A stretch of 64,000 bases of DNA from Syncephalastrum monosporum B8922 (taxonomy: Eukaryota > Mucoromycota > Mucoromycetes > Mucorales > Syncephalastraceae), in NCBI GenBank assembly GCA_000697355.1, contig JNEN01000919.1, positions 62,001 through 126,000 of the forward strand, given 5' to 3'. The notes under the pieces are model-generated. The model made no database searches, was not told the origin of the DNA, and saw only the letters and a list, made by a program, of their open reading frames with translations. The position numbers were made by a program, and so were the translations under genes. Shown here in pieces: positions 37,039 to 47,501 of the stretch; positions within the stretch are counted from its first letter, which is position 1; each line of letters begins with the position of its first letter.

Positions 37039-37242
37039 ATGGATAGCACTTTTTCGCACATTCACTGGGCTGAGTCAAGTCTGCCACTCCTGGCGGACGA
37101 GTGGATTAACGATGAACTTCCAGAAGACTTGGTGACGGTACCTGAAGAGTCCGACAGCCGTCAAGAAGACCCCACCGACATTAAGCTTCAAATATCGAAA
37201 CAGCCAAAGAAGATGGAGTGGAATCCAACCTTGGTTGATTAG
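37039..37242 (+). CDS. APC13: Anaphase-promoting complex subunit 13 (Apc13/Swm1)
   Basis: Single-exon 67-aa protein. It matches the family's short layout: N-terminal MDSTFSHIHW, the core LADEWINDELPEDLVTVPEE (compare the human consensus around DDAWREDKLPYEDVAIP), an acidic Ser/Asp linker, and the conserved C-terminal KKMEWNPTLVD whose Met-x-Trp corresponds to the MKW of animal Apc13. Length is close to the usual 70-100 residues. Apc13 stabilises the TPR lobe of the APC/C ubiquitin ligase; yeast Swm1 was found through its sporulation phenotype. The ATG is preceded by a pyrimidine-rich leader (CTTTCTTTTTTCTAC). Identification by motif recognition; such tiny genes are often left unannotated. Confidence 0.8.
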   Translation: MDSTFSHIHWAESSLPLLADEWINDELPEDLVTVPEESDSRQEDPTDIKLQISKQPKKMEWNPTLVD

Positions 37243-38102
37243 ACTCAATCGCAAGACCATTTGAGAATCCACCTCGCCACAGTGCTCGCTGAAGCAAATA
37301 CTAGTCCGAAAACGGAGCAAGTCAAACGTGAGCAAACAAGCTCTCATGTATGGGTGGAAACGGAAGGACCCAGGGACAATGGATAGGAGACGGTACGAAA
37401 GGAGATAGATACCATGTACTTTATGTCGTATCATAAAGACAAATATATAATAATATACGCATATACGTAAGTTGTTTGGATTGCATCGCCATCTACGGTT
37501 TTAATATGTTCCCTTAGAATGAGTTCGAGATGCGGGCCATACAAAAGGGGCGCAAATCGGGTGATGGAGAGTCACTCGTACATACTTAAAAGGCACACGC
37601 GGACACAAATTCAAACTTCTTGCAGATTTTCTGTAACATGTGTGGTTAGCTGTGAACTGTTTGGTTGGCGGATAGTTCTGCAATGTCGATAGAAAAAAGT
37701 AAAATCAAACACTCCTCAGATGGATGGGATACTTACCCAGAGACCCTGTCCAAACAAAACAAGACCGTTCGAAGAGGAGAAGACCTTGCAGCAAGCGAGG
37801 AGAGCCTCATGTGTGTGAAGGGTGTGTAGTCCGCAGGCTGTGGCATGCATCTGACCTTTTCCACTCTCACCTTAACTAACTTTTGTGATCGGCTATATCG
37901 ACCCCGACTCATGGAGATAGCAATCTAAGGGGTTGGAAAAAGATGTCAAACTGACAATGCATTTGTCTGTTTGTTGAGCAGCTCTCCTCATCCAAGGTCC
38001 AGATCCTGGATCCAGGAATCACAATAAATAGGGTGGTTTCATTACGCTTCCCCGGGGAGAACACCTTCTTCTCTCTTTGCTTTCCTTGTTCTTTTTGCAA
38101 TC
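37243..38102. other. Intergenic, 0.86 kb
   Basis: 3' flank of APC13 and promoter of the GPI-protein gene. An AATAAATA element at 38023-38030, 73 bp before the ATG, may serve as its TATA-like box, and the leader is C/T-rich (38055-38095). No further gene seen. Confidence 0.5.
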
Positions 38103-39148
38103 ATGAAGTCGACTCAATACTTGACCTTGTTTGCCATCCTCTTCGTTGCTGCTACGGGTGCGCTCGCACAGCAAAGCAAAGGCGGCGTTCCGTTCTATAT
38201 CACTTCACCTCTGAATGGCGCTGCCTACAAGGCTGGTGATACGTAAGTTCGATAAAACCTTGTTGACCACATTCTTTTGTTCCATGCGTGCTAACTTGCA
38301 ACATTCGTTCTTTCCAGAGCTCATATAAGCAAGTATTCATTAAATTCAGCCGCGGTGTATTTTATGCTGGAATGATTCAGTTAACCATGTATGGAAAAAT
38401 GAAATTATATAGCTTGGATGAACGGTATGAATCAAAACGTGGAAGTGCGTGTACTGCAAGGCCCGGATCCGAGCGCGATGCAGCCCACGGGCTACTCCTT
38501 CAACGTTGATGGCAGCAAGGGCTCTTACGTTTGGCAGGTAAGAACAAGTAGAACTCATGCAGGAGCTTCTTTGATCTCCGTCGACTAACACCAGTTGTTG
38601 CCAAGGTGCCCGAGGATCTCCCCTCAAACGGCCGTTATGCTTTCCAATTTGTCTATACCAACAACGACGGCACTACGTAAGATGCTAAGATATCCGGCCT
38701 CAACCTCTCTTAGTCATATTAACCTTTTATTTTTTGGGACAGAGGTTACACCTTCTCTGATGCCTTCAATGTGAACAGTGGTAATGCGGCGGCTCCGTCC
38801 GCGGCTGCTGCTGCCTCCTCGAGCGGTGCTGCTGCCAGTGGTTCTTCGAAGACCCCCTTCAACTCGGCTGCGTCCAACTCGATGGCTAGCGCAGTTGCTA
38901 CACCGGCAGCGGGTGCATCCTCTGCAGCTGCATCCAACCTTGCTCCTTCTTCTGCTTCGACGGGCGCCTCCGCGGGCCTTCAAACCGCTGCCTCAACGGC
39001 TGCTGCAAGCTCGTCTCTATTGCACTCGTCGGCTGTTGCATCTCCCGCTGCTGCGTCGCATGCTGCTGTCTCTGGTGGAACCGTTGTTGGTCGCTCGTCG
39101 GCCGTAGCTTGTTTGGTCATTGGCGCTGCTGCTGCTGTTGTCTTCTAG
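38103..39148 (+). CDS. GPI-anchored, Ser/Ala-rich cell-surface protein (Kre9/KNH-like N-domain)
   Basis: Secreted cell-wall or plasma-membrane protein. Signal peptide MKSTQYLTLFAILFVAATGA, then a beta-type N-domain (VPFYITSPLNGAAYKAGDT, NQNVEVRVLQGPDPSAM, YVWQVPEDLPSNGRYAFQF) of the Ser-Thr-rich GPI-anchored family, a long Ala/Ser-rich stalk, and a C-terminal hydrophobic GPI signal (AVACLVIGAAAAVVF). Exons 38103-38242, 38318-38328, 38413-38537, 38606-38676 and 38743-39148 give 250 aa. The second exon is just 11 nt and is followed by a GCAAGT (GC-AG) intron; only this arrangement restores the expected GDT-AHITWMNG. The Ala bias of the stalk gives it unusually repetitive GCT/GCC codons. Confidence 0.8.
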
Positions 39149-39561
39149 ACATCCTTCCTCTTTTGTAAAGATAGATATAATACGAGCAGTAGTAGTAATT
39201 ACTTTTTTGATATACCATCCTTTCTACAGTAACTCCACACAAGTTTCTTGGGCATGTGCCCTGAAGTTTGATGAAATCGTGTGAAAAATAGCATATATCT
39301 TTTGTCAGATAGAGGCATCACGCCATTTTTTCCCCGCACAAATGCCAGAGGGACAAAATGATTATAGACCTGGTTTGTGACCAGAAATTGACCAAAGCGG
39401 GGCCAAATTTACAAATATACCCGCCGGAGTATGATTTTAGCTCCAAAATAGCAGTGACATCTGGTATATTCCGACTCAAAAACAGGGTATATAACGATCG
39501 CTTTTGCAAGCACAGCTTGGATTCTTATCTCTTCTTACTGAAGCCAACTCTACACATCATC
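39149..39561. other. Intergenic, 0.41 kb; urate oxidase promoter
   Basis: Between the GPI protein and urate oxidase. Holds the uricase TATA box (39488-39494) and a partly repeated TGACCAGAAATTGACCA near 39378. No gene seen. Confidence 0.6.
39488..39494 (+). promoter_or_regulatory. TATA box of urate oxidase gene
   Basis: TATATAA, 68 bp upstream of the ATG at 39562, a spacing similar to that of the BCS1 TATA box. Confidence 0.55.
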
Positions 39562-40621
39562 ATGAACGACAACCAGGTGTACCTCAAGACTGCCCGCTAC
39601 GGCAAGGACCTCGTCCGCATCATGAAGGTCTACCGCGAGGGCCAGGTTCAGCGCTGCACTGAGCTTACCGTACGTATATCTCGGCTTTGGTTTCCATCGC
39701 AAACCGCTTCTGTTTTGGCATGCATGAAAAACTCACTGAACTGCATATTTCCCTCATATAGGTCAGACTCACCCTGGAAGGTGATATTGAGACCTCGTAC
39801 ACCAAGGCCGACAACTCTGTCGTTGTGACCACTGGTAAGGATAAGCAAAACTGGGGGCAAGGGGCCAAGCAAGCGCTGACACACACACGATTCCAGACAC
39901 CTGCAAGAACACTGTCAACATCATCGCCAAGCGCAGCGCCAATGTCGACACGATTGAGGTGTTTGCCCAGGAGATCACCGAGCACGTCCTGAAGCAGTAT
40001 GCCCACATTTCGCGTGTCCATGTCGACATCATCAAGCACAAGTGGTCCCGTATGACCATCGAGGGTAAGCCCCACCCCCACTCCTTCGTCCGTGACGGTG
40101 AGGATATCTCGACCACCAGCGTTGTCCACGACCGTGCTACGAACAACATTACCATTTCGTCTGGTCTGTCGAACCTCCTCGTCCTCAAGACGACCGGCTC
40201 TGCCTTCCACGGCTTCTACAAGGACCAGTACACGACCCTGCCCGAGGTCTGGGACCGTATCTTCTCGACTTCAGTTGACTGCAAGTGGACCTTTGGCACC
40301 AAGCCTGCCTCGGTGATGCGCTCCCTCAACTTTGATGCTGTTCACGCTGGCGTGCGCGATATCACCCTCCACACCTTTGCCACGGATGACTCTGCCTCGG
40401 TGCAGGCCACCCTTTATCTCATGCAGAAGCGCATCCTTGGCCAGTTCCGTGAGGTTGCCGAAGTCTACTATGCCCTGCCCAACAAGCACTACACCGGCAT
40501 CGACCTTTCCAAGTTCAACATCGACAACACTGGCAAGAACCTCGACCTTTACTACCCCATGCCCGACCCCTCGGGTCTGATCACGGCCACTCTTGCTCGC
40601 AAGTCTGAGTCCAAGCTCTAA
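39562..40621 (+). CDS. Urate oxidase (uricase), peroxisomal
   Basis: Oxidises urate to 5-hydroxyisourate in purine catabolism. Exons 39562-39669, 39762-39834 and 39897-40621 give 301 aa, the normal family length. Family blocks: TARYGKDLVRIMKVYREG near the N-terminus, LEGDIETSYTKADNSVVVTT, the uricase signature around KHKWSRMTIEGKPHPHSFVR, SGLSNLLVLKTTGSAFHGF, YTTLPEVWDRIFST, DDSASVQATLYLMQKRIL and LPNKHYTGIDLS. The C-terminal SKL is a type 1 peroxisomal targeting signal. Codons in the last exon are strongly C/G-ending, suggesting high expression. The next gene downstream is an FAD monooxygenase on the same strand; no evidence links them functionally. Confidence 0.95.
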
Positions 40622-41541
40622 ATATTTCGATGATATGTAAATATACCGTTATCAAACCTTTACTTTTCGGAATCAGGATGCCAAGTGTGAGGAGGACAAA
40701 TTGGTAACGTACATTGGTATTGGTTACTGGGATGAGTGGGACCCTATATGGTCGGATGCACAGTTCTTGGCCGTCACTGAGACAAGCGAGTCCTACGCTT
40801 CGGCAGGTGACTTGTCTTGCCAGGTGTGGGGATATCTGTATTCTCGGCCGAATAGAGAGAGCTCTGTCTTGGTCCTATTCTGTTTATTATGGGTAAGCGA
40901 ACACCCCTGTTTATCTTCACGGCATGCGCACATCGCATATTATTTCACCCAGGCCATCATTTGGGTCCCCAGGCGCTAATTTTCGAGACGCTTTATGACG
41001 CAGGTGTCATATACCACGCGCACTGTATGTATATTTTTGCGGATGTAGAATTAACGGAGCCAAAAGTTCTGCAACATGTGTTACCGAGTCGCATCAAATT
41101 TTTCTTCTGAAATTATGTGTTACTGCGTCATTTGTGGCTGCTCGAGCCAACCTAAAAAAAAGTATGCGGGAAAAGATACAGTGCCTAGAAGATTTATGAC
41201 CCGATACTGTGCGTGCAAAAGTGGGTTCATGGCTTCGTTTGGAGTTCACAATGCCAACTGATGTACCTTAGCTTAAAAGCGACACCTTTAATTCATTCTT
41301 CCATCATCTAAGGCAATGGTAGGATATTTCCATGGTTACTCAGTATGCGAGATCGTCACACAAGACCACAACAAACATGCATGAAGGAAAACAGGCCCAA
41401 TGGTTGGAGTCATACAAGATGCCTCATGAAGAAAGAAGTAAAAGTCTAATTGCGATATATAGAGGGGCGGCGCAAAGCTTCAATTTCTTTTTCCTTTTCG
41501 TTTCTTCTCTTTTTCTTTTTTGCTACTGTACAACATCAACT
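40622..41541. other. Intergenic, 0.92 kb
   Basis: Urate oxidase 3' flank and monooxygenase promoter. A TATATAG element at 41456-41462 lies 80 bp before the monooxygenase ATG and is followed by a long pyrimidine tract (about 41485-41523). The open frame at 40701-40979 starts at TTG and is not supported. Confidence 0.5.
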
Positions 41542-42810
41542 ATGACAGCAGATAAGCCTGTTCTTATTGTTGGAGGCGGGCTCTCAGGATTGGCCCTGGG
41601 CAACGTTCTCAAGCACCACGGCATTCCTTTCAAAATCTTTGAACGCGACTCGTCTCCCGATATGCGCTCCCAAGGCTGGTCCATCAGCGTGCGCGATCTC
41701 TGCCTTGGTCCGCTGGAGAGCACAATAGATCCTGTCAAATTTGCAACGCTCGGCAGCACATCAGCCGTCAATCCGGCCGTGCCACGTGAATACGACGTTG
41801 CTCTGGTGGGAGCCCACACCGGCACTGTGTTTCTCAAAACTTCAGCAGCCAAGAGCCCCAGTCCAATGTATCGGGTTAACCGCCGCCGATTCAGGGCGTG
41901 GCTGATGGACGGTCTCGACATTGAGTGGAATAAGAAATTCTCAACGCTACAAGAAACAGAAGACGGCAACGTGAATGTTACATTCGAGGACGGCACTCAA
42001 GCTGAGGGCTGCCTTGTCGTGGGTGCTGATGGGTGGCGTTCGCATGTTTGCGAGCATATCGTGGGCAAGGATAAATTCTGGAAAGCAACTCAGCCAAGTG
42101 CACTACGAGCACTGACAGCAGCACGGCGTATGACAGAGGAGGAGTTTGCCCCGTTTGGTGAGCTCTCACGGACGGTAACGATGTACTTTGGCGGTAACAA
42201 GGAGCGAGCCTACCGGCTCTTCACCTGTGTGGCGGACGTGGACCCCGATCGGGAGGACAAATACTTGGTGCAATGGCTTCTTTCATGTTTTGACGATACT
42301 GCGCCCGTGTACGAGACCAACGCCGAGCGCCTTGTCCAAGCCAAGAAGTGGGCCGAGACATCACTGGAAGGGTTAGCAGGCGCTATGGTACAAGGGACTC
42401 CCGAAGGGACAGAAGTGACCCACTTGATCATCCACGAAAGGTCGCCCAAAGTATTGGAACAAGCAGGCCCGGGTCGCAGCTATCGTGTGACAGTGATTGG
42501 TGACGCGGCACATGCCATGACACCCTATCGCGGGGAAGGAGGCAACCATGCTATTTGCGGCGCAGTGGAACTTGGCAAAAAGCTGATAGAAGCGTACAAT
42601 GGTGATATGGCGATAGAGAAGGCTGTGGCGGCCTACGAGAAGGACATGATTGTGCGCGGTGACGAGGCTGTGCAAGCGTCGCACTTCTCGGCTGGGCTAT
42701 TCCACCAGCCATCACCGGAAGACGGAGGCGAGGCAGTAGGAAAGACATTTGCAGCGCGTATAAGCGGTAGACTCCAAACCCCATCTGAGCCAAGCAGAAA
42801 AGCGCAATAA
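41542..42810 (+). CDS. FAD-dependent monooxygenase (PHBH/aromatic hydroxylase type)
   Basis: Intronless, 422 aa from ATG 41542; the upstream open frame is 5' leader. N-terminal Rossmann motif VLIVGGGLSGLALGNVLKHH with the acidic residue of FERDSS binding FAD ribose; DG motif VVGADGWRSHV; GD motif TVIGDAAHAMTPYRGEGGN, the FAD pyrophosphate-binding block. These three motifs define class A flavoprotein monooxygenases that hydroxylate aromatic or related substrates with NAD(P)H and O2. No membrane segment or targeting signal is obvious. Substrate unknown. Lack of introns contrasts with the intron-rich neighbours. A role in urate hydroxylation (HpxO-like) is a conceivable but unsupported alternative given the adjacent uricase. 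Confidence 0.85.
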   Translation: MTADKPVLIVGGGLSGLALGNVLKHHGIPFKIFERDSSPDMRSQGWSISVRDLCLGPLESTIDPVKFATLGSTSAVNPAVPREYDVALVGAHTGTVFLKTSAAKSPSPMYRVNRRRFRAWLMDGLDIEWNKKFSTLQETEDGNVNVTFEDGTQAEGCLVVGADGWRSHVCEHIVGKDKFWKATQPSALRALTAARRMTEEEFAPFGELSRTVTMYFGGNKERAYRLFTCVADVDPDREDKYLVQWLLSCFDDTAPVYETNAERLVQAKKWAETSLEGLAGAMVQGTPEGTEVTHLIIHERSPKVLEQAGPGRSYRVTVIGDAAHAMTPYRGEGGNHAICGAVELGKKLIEAYNGDMAIEKAVAAYEKDMIVRGDEAVQASHFSAGLFHQPSPEDGGEAVGKTFAARISGRLQTPSEPSRKAQ

Positions 42811-42958
42811 TAAAACTCGTGTGGCACGCCAACAATCAGTGTATTTTCTCAGATAATGTGCCTGAATCGCTAAATCGCCGTCACGGGAAGCGGCTTGTCA
42901 AAAAAGTGAAAAAGAGCAGCTCGAAGCGAAGGTTGCATAAAACTTCCATACACACACG

Positions 42959-44529
42959 ATGGCGGGTCCCAGCTTCACTGTCGCCGATCTCGTTCCACGG
43001 ATCCAGCAAAACATCGACTCGCTCGATTACTCTACGGCGTATGCCTTTTGTAAAAAAGGTCTCGAGCTTGAGCCCGACAATGCCGAGATCCTCGAGGTCA
43101 CTGGTCAAGTCGAAATGGAACTCGAGCACTTCATGGAAGCACGCGAGGTATATAAGGCAGACAGCATTTCAGCGAAAAAGCCTAACGTGTTGGGTAGCAC
43201 TTCCTTGCAGCCATCAAAGCACAACCCGAGACGGGATACAGCAAGTACATGTACCTTGGCCAAATGTCAGTGGAGAAGGAGGCGATCGCAGCCTTCGAAA
43301 AAGGAGTCCAGATCATGGCAAACGAACGGTCACAGATCCCCGAAGACTCGGACGAAGCACGGGCGCTTGCAAGCAAAATGGCAAGTGCACTCTGTTCCAT
43401 GACAGAGATCTATTTGACAGATTGCTGGTAAGGAAACCTGAAGACTTGGAAGCGAGAAGGGCCAAAAGGGAGAAACGCGCATGAGGAAAAAGAATAAGCG
43501 TGGTGGAAGAAAAGGAGATCTGACAGTATCTGCGGTTGCCAGCTTCGAGCCTGAAGCCGAACAGAAATGCGAAGAATACCTGACACAAGCCCAGCAAGTG
43601 GACCCCACCAGTTCCGAAGTTTACCAGTTGATGGCCTCGGTGCGGCTCAGCCAAAACCGAGGCGATGATGCACGAGCAACATTGCAACAGAGTATGCAGC
43701 TCTGGATGGACAAGGAGCTCGACGATCCAGCAATACCCATCTATGACACGCGTCTTGCGCTTGTCAAACTACTCCTCGAGCTTGGCATGTTTGAGCCCGC
43801 CTTCATGGTCCTGGAAGGTCTGCAAAAGGAAAACGATCAAGTGGTCGATTTGTGGTACCTCTACGGCTGGGCCTATTACTGCCTCGGTGAAGAAGAGACC
43901 CGGCCTCAAGATGAGCGGATAGGCCATTGGGAGGACGCAAGGGACTGCCTAGAAACAGCGGTCAAGGTAAGGCGATATGGCAATTCCAGGGGTTAGAAGA
44001 ATGGAAAGAGGAAAAGAGAAGGTGGATGAGGTATCCATGCGTGTGAAGGGAAAAGGAGATGTCTGTGTTCACATTGTTTGTGCGTCTCGGTTCGCCGAGT
44101 ATGTGCACACACGCATTGAGATACATGTGGTCCTTGGCGTGGGGTTGGGTGCTGATATCATTTTCAGTTACACATGCGCCAGTACCTTCTCCATGATCGG
44201 GCTAATATCTCAGTTTGGCTAACAGTTGTCCACTTTTTCTTCTTTATGATGAAAGGAGTTGGACAAAAGGGGAAGAGGAGGATGTGGTGTGAGGAGTATG
44301 AAATGGGTGGTGGTCGGTGTGGCTAGAACGGTTCCTGAACTAACATATACTATTCTTGTGACAGCTGCACCAAGTTGTCGGTTCGGATGATGAGGCTATG
44401 TATGAACATGCCCAAGAACTTATAAGCGCCATCAACGAGACCGTGCCGCCAACAGGGCCTGAAGAAGAAGTTAATGGCGAGCCGGAAGCCATCCCATCGA
44501 GTGACGAGGATGATGCCATGGAAGAATAG
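42959..44529 (+). CDS. TPR protein, probable ribosomal-protein L4 chaperone Acl4
   Basis: Exons 42959-43147, 43198-43427, 43543-43966 and 44365-44529 give 335 aa. The product is a run of TPR helices (AYAFCKKGLELEPDNAEILE; KYMYLGQMSVEKEAIAAFEK; EEYLTQAQQVDPTSSEVYQL; LWYLYGWAYYCLGEEE) and ends in an acidic tail (VNGEPEAIPSSDEDDAMEE), the layout of Acl4, which escorts newly made uL4 to the nucleus for 60S assembly. Other small TPR proteins could look similar, so the name is probable. Introns 2 (115 nt) and especially 3 (43967-44364, 398 nt) are far longer than typical in this window; intron 3 holds a strong hairpin. Confidence 0.7.
44079..44109 (+). other. TTCG-capped hairpin inside ACL4 intron 3
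   Basis: TGTGC (44079-44083) pairs with GCACA (44105-44109) and CTCGG (44086-44090) pairs with CCGAG (44095-44099) around a TTCG loop. A second stem (about TGGCG/CGCCA, near 44138-44178) follows and an ACA lies near 44223. The order resembles an intronic H/ACA snoRNA, but no clear H box was found. Confidence 0.25.
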
Positions 44530-47501
44530 AGAAGCCGTAGTAATAGAATTGTATCGAAGCTGAGAAGGCCGAGAAGAAAAAATATGACGATTCTTGGTTC
44601 GTCATGTATAGCTATCATCGTAATAATATCAAATACATACATGCATATACGTCATGTGTAGCGAGCCTAATGCGCTAGGTGTAAAAAAAAATGTATCAGA
44701 CTTTTTGTTCCTTTTTTTTTCATCTTCCTCTGGGACGAAAATAAAGCACGGGCAAGTGGGAGTAACGATAGTACACTAGGAGCTATGCACAAGCGAGCAA
44801 ATTTTCCCTGGCGATACCTAATTTCTCACTCTCTTAATATTTAAGATGCTGCAGGGATGGAGGAGGTCTTATCTCTTTGGGGCCGTCAGAGTTTGAGGCG
44901 ACCCCTGTTGATGTGGGCGCGCGCGCTCTCTCTTATTCTTGCAGCACTCGCATGCAAGAGGCCTTGTGACCTCGATCAGAGGACACGGTCTTACGAGAAA
45001 ACGATCCTTGCTCCCCGTAAAAAAAGTGTTTTACGTTTTTATTGCTGACGGCCGTGCTTATTCTGTTGTGTTAGGTACACTAAAAACGCTGACAGCAGTC
45101 CACGGATGGTGTCAAACTCACTGCTTTAGAGTTTTTGTGTCACCTTTGACCACTTTCTGTGAATTTTCAAGTTGTTCTTGTTTCCTTGCACCTGCAGTAC
45201 AAGTGATATGACAAATGCCCATGCTATTTTCATATCTCACAATAATGGAGTCGTCAGGGAAAGAAGAATTATTACAAACGCGTGCTCATAGGACCACGAG
45301 TCACGGGTCAGGTAATCTTTGATGGGATATTGAGCAAAGGAGCCACCATGATCCATTAGGGCAAGGGAACTCAAAAAAAATCTAATGAACTAAAGCAAGG
45401 ACGTACGTCTAAAAAAGGTGGGATTTGCACACGCCGATAGTCATCGTTAGATGTATGTACGTGTGTAAAAAATGTGAACAAATGGAAAGGGGAAAACGCA
45501 CGTACACAATCAGGTACCAGGTTCAATCAATAGAAAGAACCAGAGAAAACTAAAGTGGGACACAGAGAGGAAAAATAGAGGAGTACATGACAAAGTTCAT
45601 CGTGATGAGCGTACAAGAGGCCCTCGATAATAATAATCAGCACACGCGAGTCGGCTAGTTTGCGCGGGCGCGGGCACTAGGTTGGTTTGGTCAAGGGTGA
45701 ATAGGTACACACTCAAGCGTGAGGCCAGTACGCACAGTCAGTCAATGGATGATTATGTGTTTAGGCTAGGGACATGCCTCCTCAAACAAGAAAAGGAAGG
45801 ACTTCCCTCTTTTTTAGGACCGAGTGTTTGTGCATCAGCCGATGCTGATCCTACGCCAAAAGGCAGGCAAATGTGGGTAGGGACAGGATCGATCGGGTAA
45901 GGGAAAAAGAACAAGGAAAGGAAAATGAGAGAGTTGAGCCCTATTATTTTCCTGACGAGCCAATGAAAGAGGCGCCCCCGCATGAAACCCGCCATTGAAG
46001 AGTGGGAAAGCGAGCGACGAAAGCAAGCGAAAGGGAAAGTATCGAAAGGGTGTGTCACCGAAAAGGACGGACCCTGCATTTCATCCAACGCTGTCGGATA
46101 CGCCGCCTGCACTGCAGCCTTCCCGTTTTCTCTTCTGGTCGTTTTAAACATCGTGTTGTAATCTTGCTCCATCCTTTTTGAAATGACTACTATTACTACT
46201 GCGGCTGTTGCTATGCAACTGTTGCTGACAGTTTAGTTGACATGGTTCGCTTAATGCTGTCGTGTTTTCATAATGCCATTCTCGGTGTTTCATAAAACCA
46301 ACTCCCTACGCAAACCATGTCCCCTAAGTTAAGCGCAGGCATTTTTATTTTTTCCCTATGTGCAATCCCAAGCCCCTCCATATTCGCGAGCGCGCGCAAC
46401 CCTCTTTTTTTTTCCCTCTCTCTCTCTCTATACAATCAAGGCGTATATCGTCAGTAAAGTTCGACACACATGCGCGCGTGAATTTCTTGGTATCTTCATA
46501 TATTCCCTCACTCATTCTAGGGTAGAACCCGCGGTCAACAGGGCGCGAGCATATGAACACCAATCCAGAAACATACCGTTCTCAGGGCATACAATCTATG
46601 CGTATGCGCGCGCCTATTTTTCGCCTCTTTCCTTTCCAAGCATAGGAGTCAGGTTGGCAGAAAAATCAACAAGGTTATTGCTCGTGTGATGACGCTTGGG
46701 TATGTAAAAAAATAAAGTCAATATGTTTGTGTTTCTTCGCATGTCACATGAGGGACAAGAAAGGGTATACTGCTTTATTAGGCTCAAAGTGTTTTTAGAC
46801 TCTCTTGATGGATCATACGAGGCTAAATTTGGCCGTTCACTGCCATCATCCCATCATTCTTTGCGTCCGTAGATAGAGCCCTTAATTGTGACTCGCCCCT
46901 TCTTGATCCCATATTTTTGCGTTCGATCGTGACGCATATGAATCCCCCCCCCCCAAACCCAGCTTTTGACCCTGTCTTCTAGTATGTAGCATGCTCTGTC
47001 TTGGGGTCGCATCACGCAACCCCCACGCTCATCCTTCTTTTTTTCTTTTGCTCCCCCCATCTTAACAGCACTTTTACCAACACGCATATGGACCCCTCCT
47101 CAGCACAAGAATTCTGTATTGATTATCCATTATGAGTGATCGGATTGGACGGGATATGAGTAGGGGCTTATTTTAGAATCAATGAGAGATCCAATGCAAC
47201 AAGGACGCACTGCATATTTGTGCGTGATGTCTTTGTTCAAATTGCCAATGATCGGATGTCAAGGTCATCCCCACCCCACCGAGGCACCTTAAACACTGAC
47301 ACATATTTTCCTACAATAAGATTATATTATGATGTTATCCTTATGCGGCACCGTCCCTTGCCTAAGTTCGGAAAAGTATATAAACAAGCATGCGAAAACA
47401 TAAAACAATGAAAAAATAACTTCATTCTTCTACTTCTTCTATATAATCCTCTCGTCTCATTCTCATTTCTTTCTCTCACATCTCCATCGCTCTAACACAT
47501 C
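44530..47501. other. Intergenic, 3.0 kb
   Basis: Gene-poor stretch between ACL4 and the Myb gene. Candidate frames considered and not called: a 63-codon plus frame at 44857-45048 with a signal-peptide-like segment, and a 139-codon minus frame at 46172-45753. Features seen: an 11-C run at 46944-46954, CG/GC-alternating patches near 44915-44930 and 46385-46400, and a TATA box at 47377. Confidence 0.4.
47377..47384 (+). promoter_or_regulatory. TATA box of Myb/SANT gene
   Basis: TATATAAA, 117 bp upstream of the ATG at 47502, followed by a pyrimidine-rich leader. Confidence 0.55.

Noticed and set aside
44857..45048. 63-codon plus frame with a signal-peptide-like segment
   Set aside because: Too short, no conserved cysteine pattern or second exon; not distinguishable from chance.
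45753..46172. 139-codon minus frame starting MEQDYNTMFKTTRRENGKAA
   Set aside because: The first 40 codons look plausible but the rest is low-complexity leader-like sequence; no family match.
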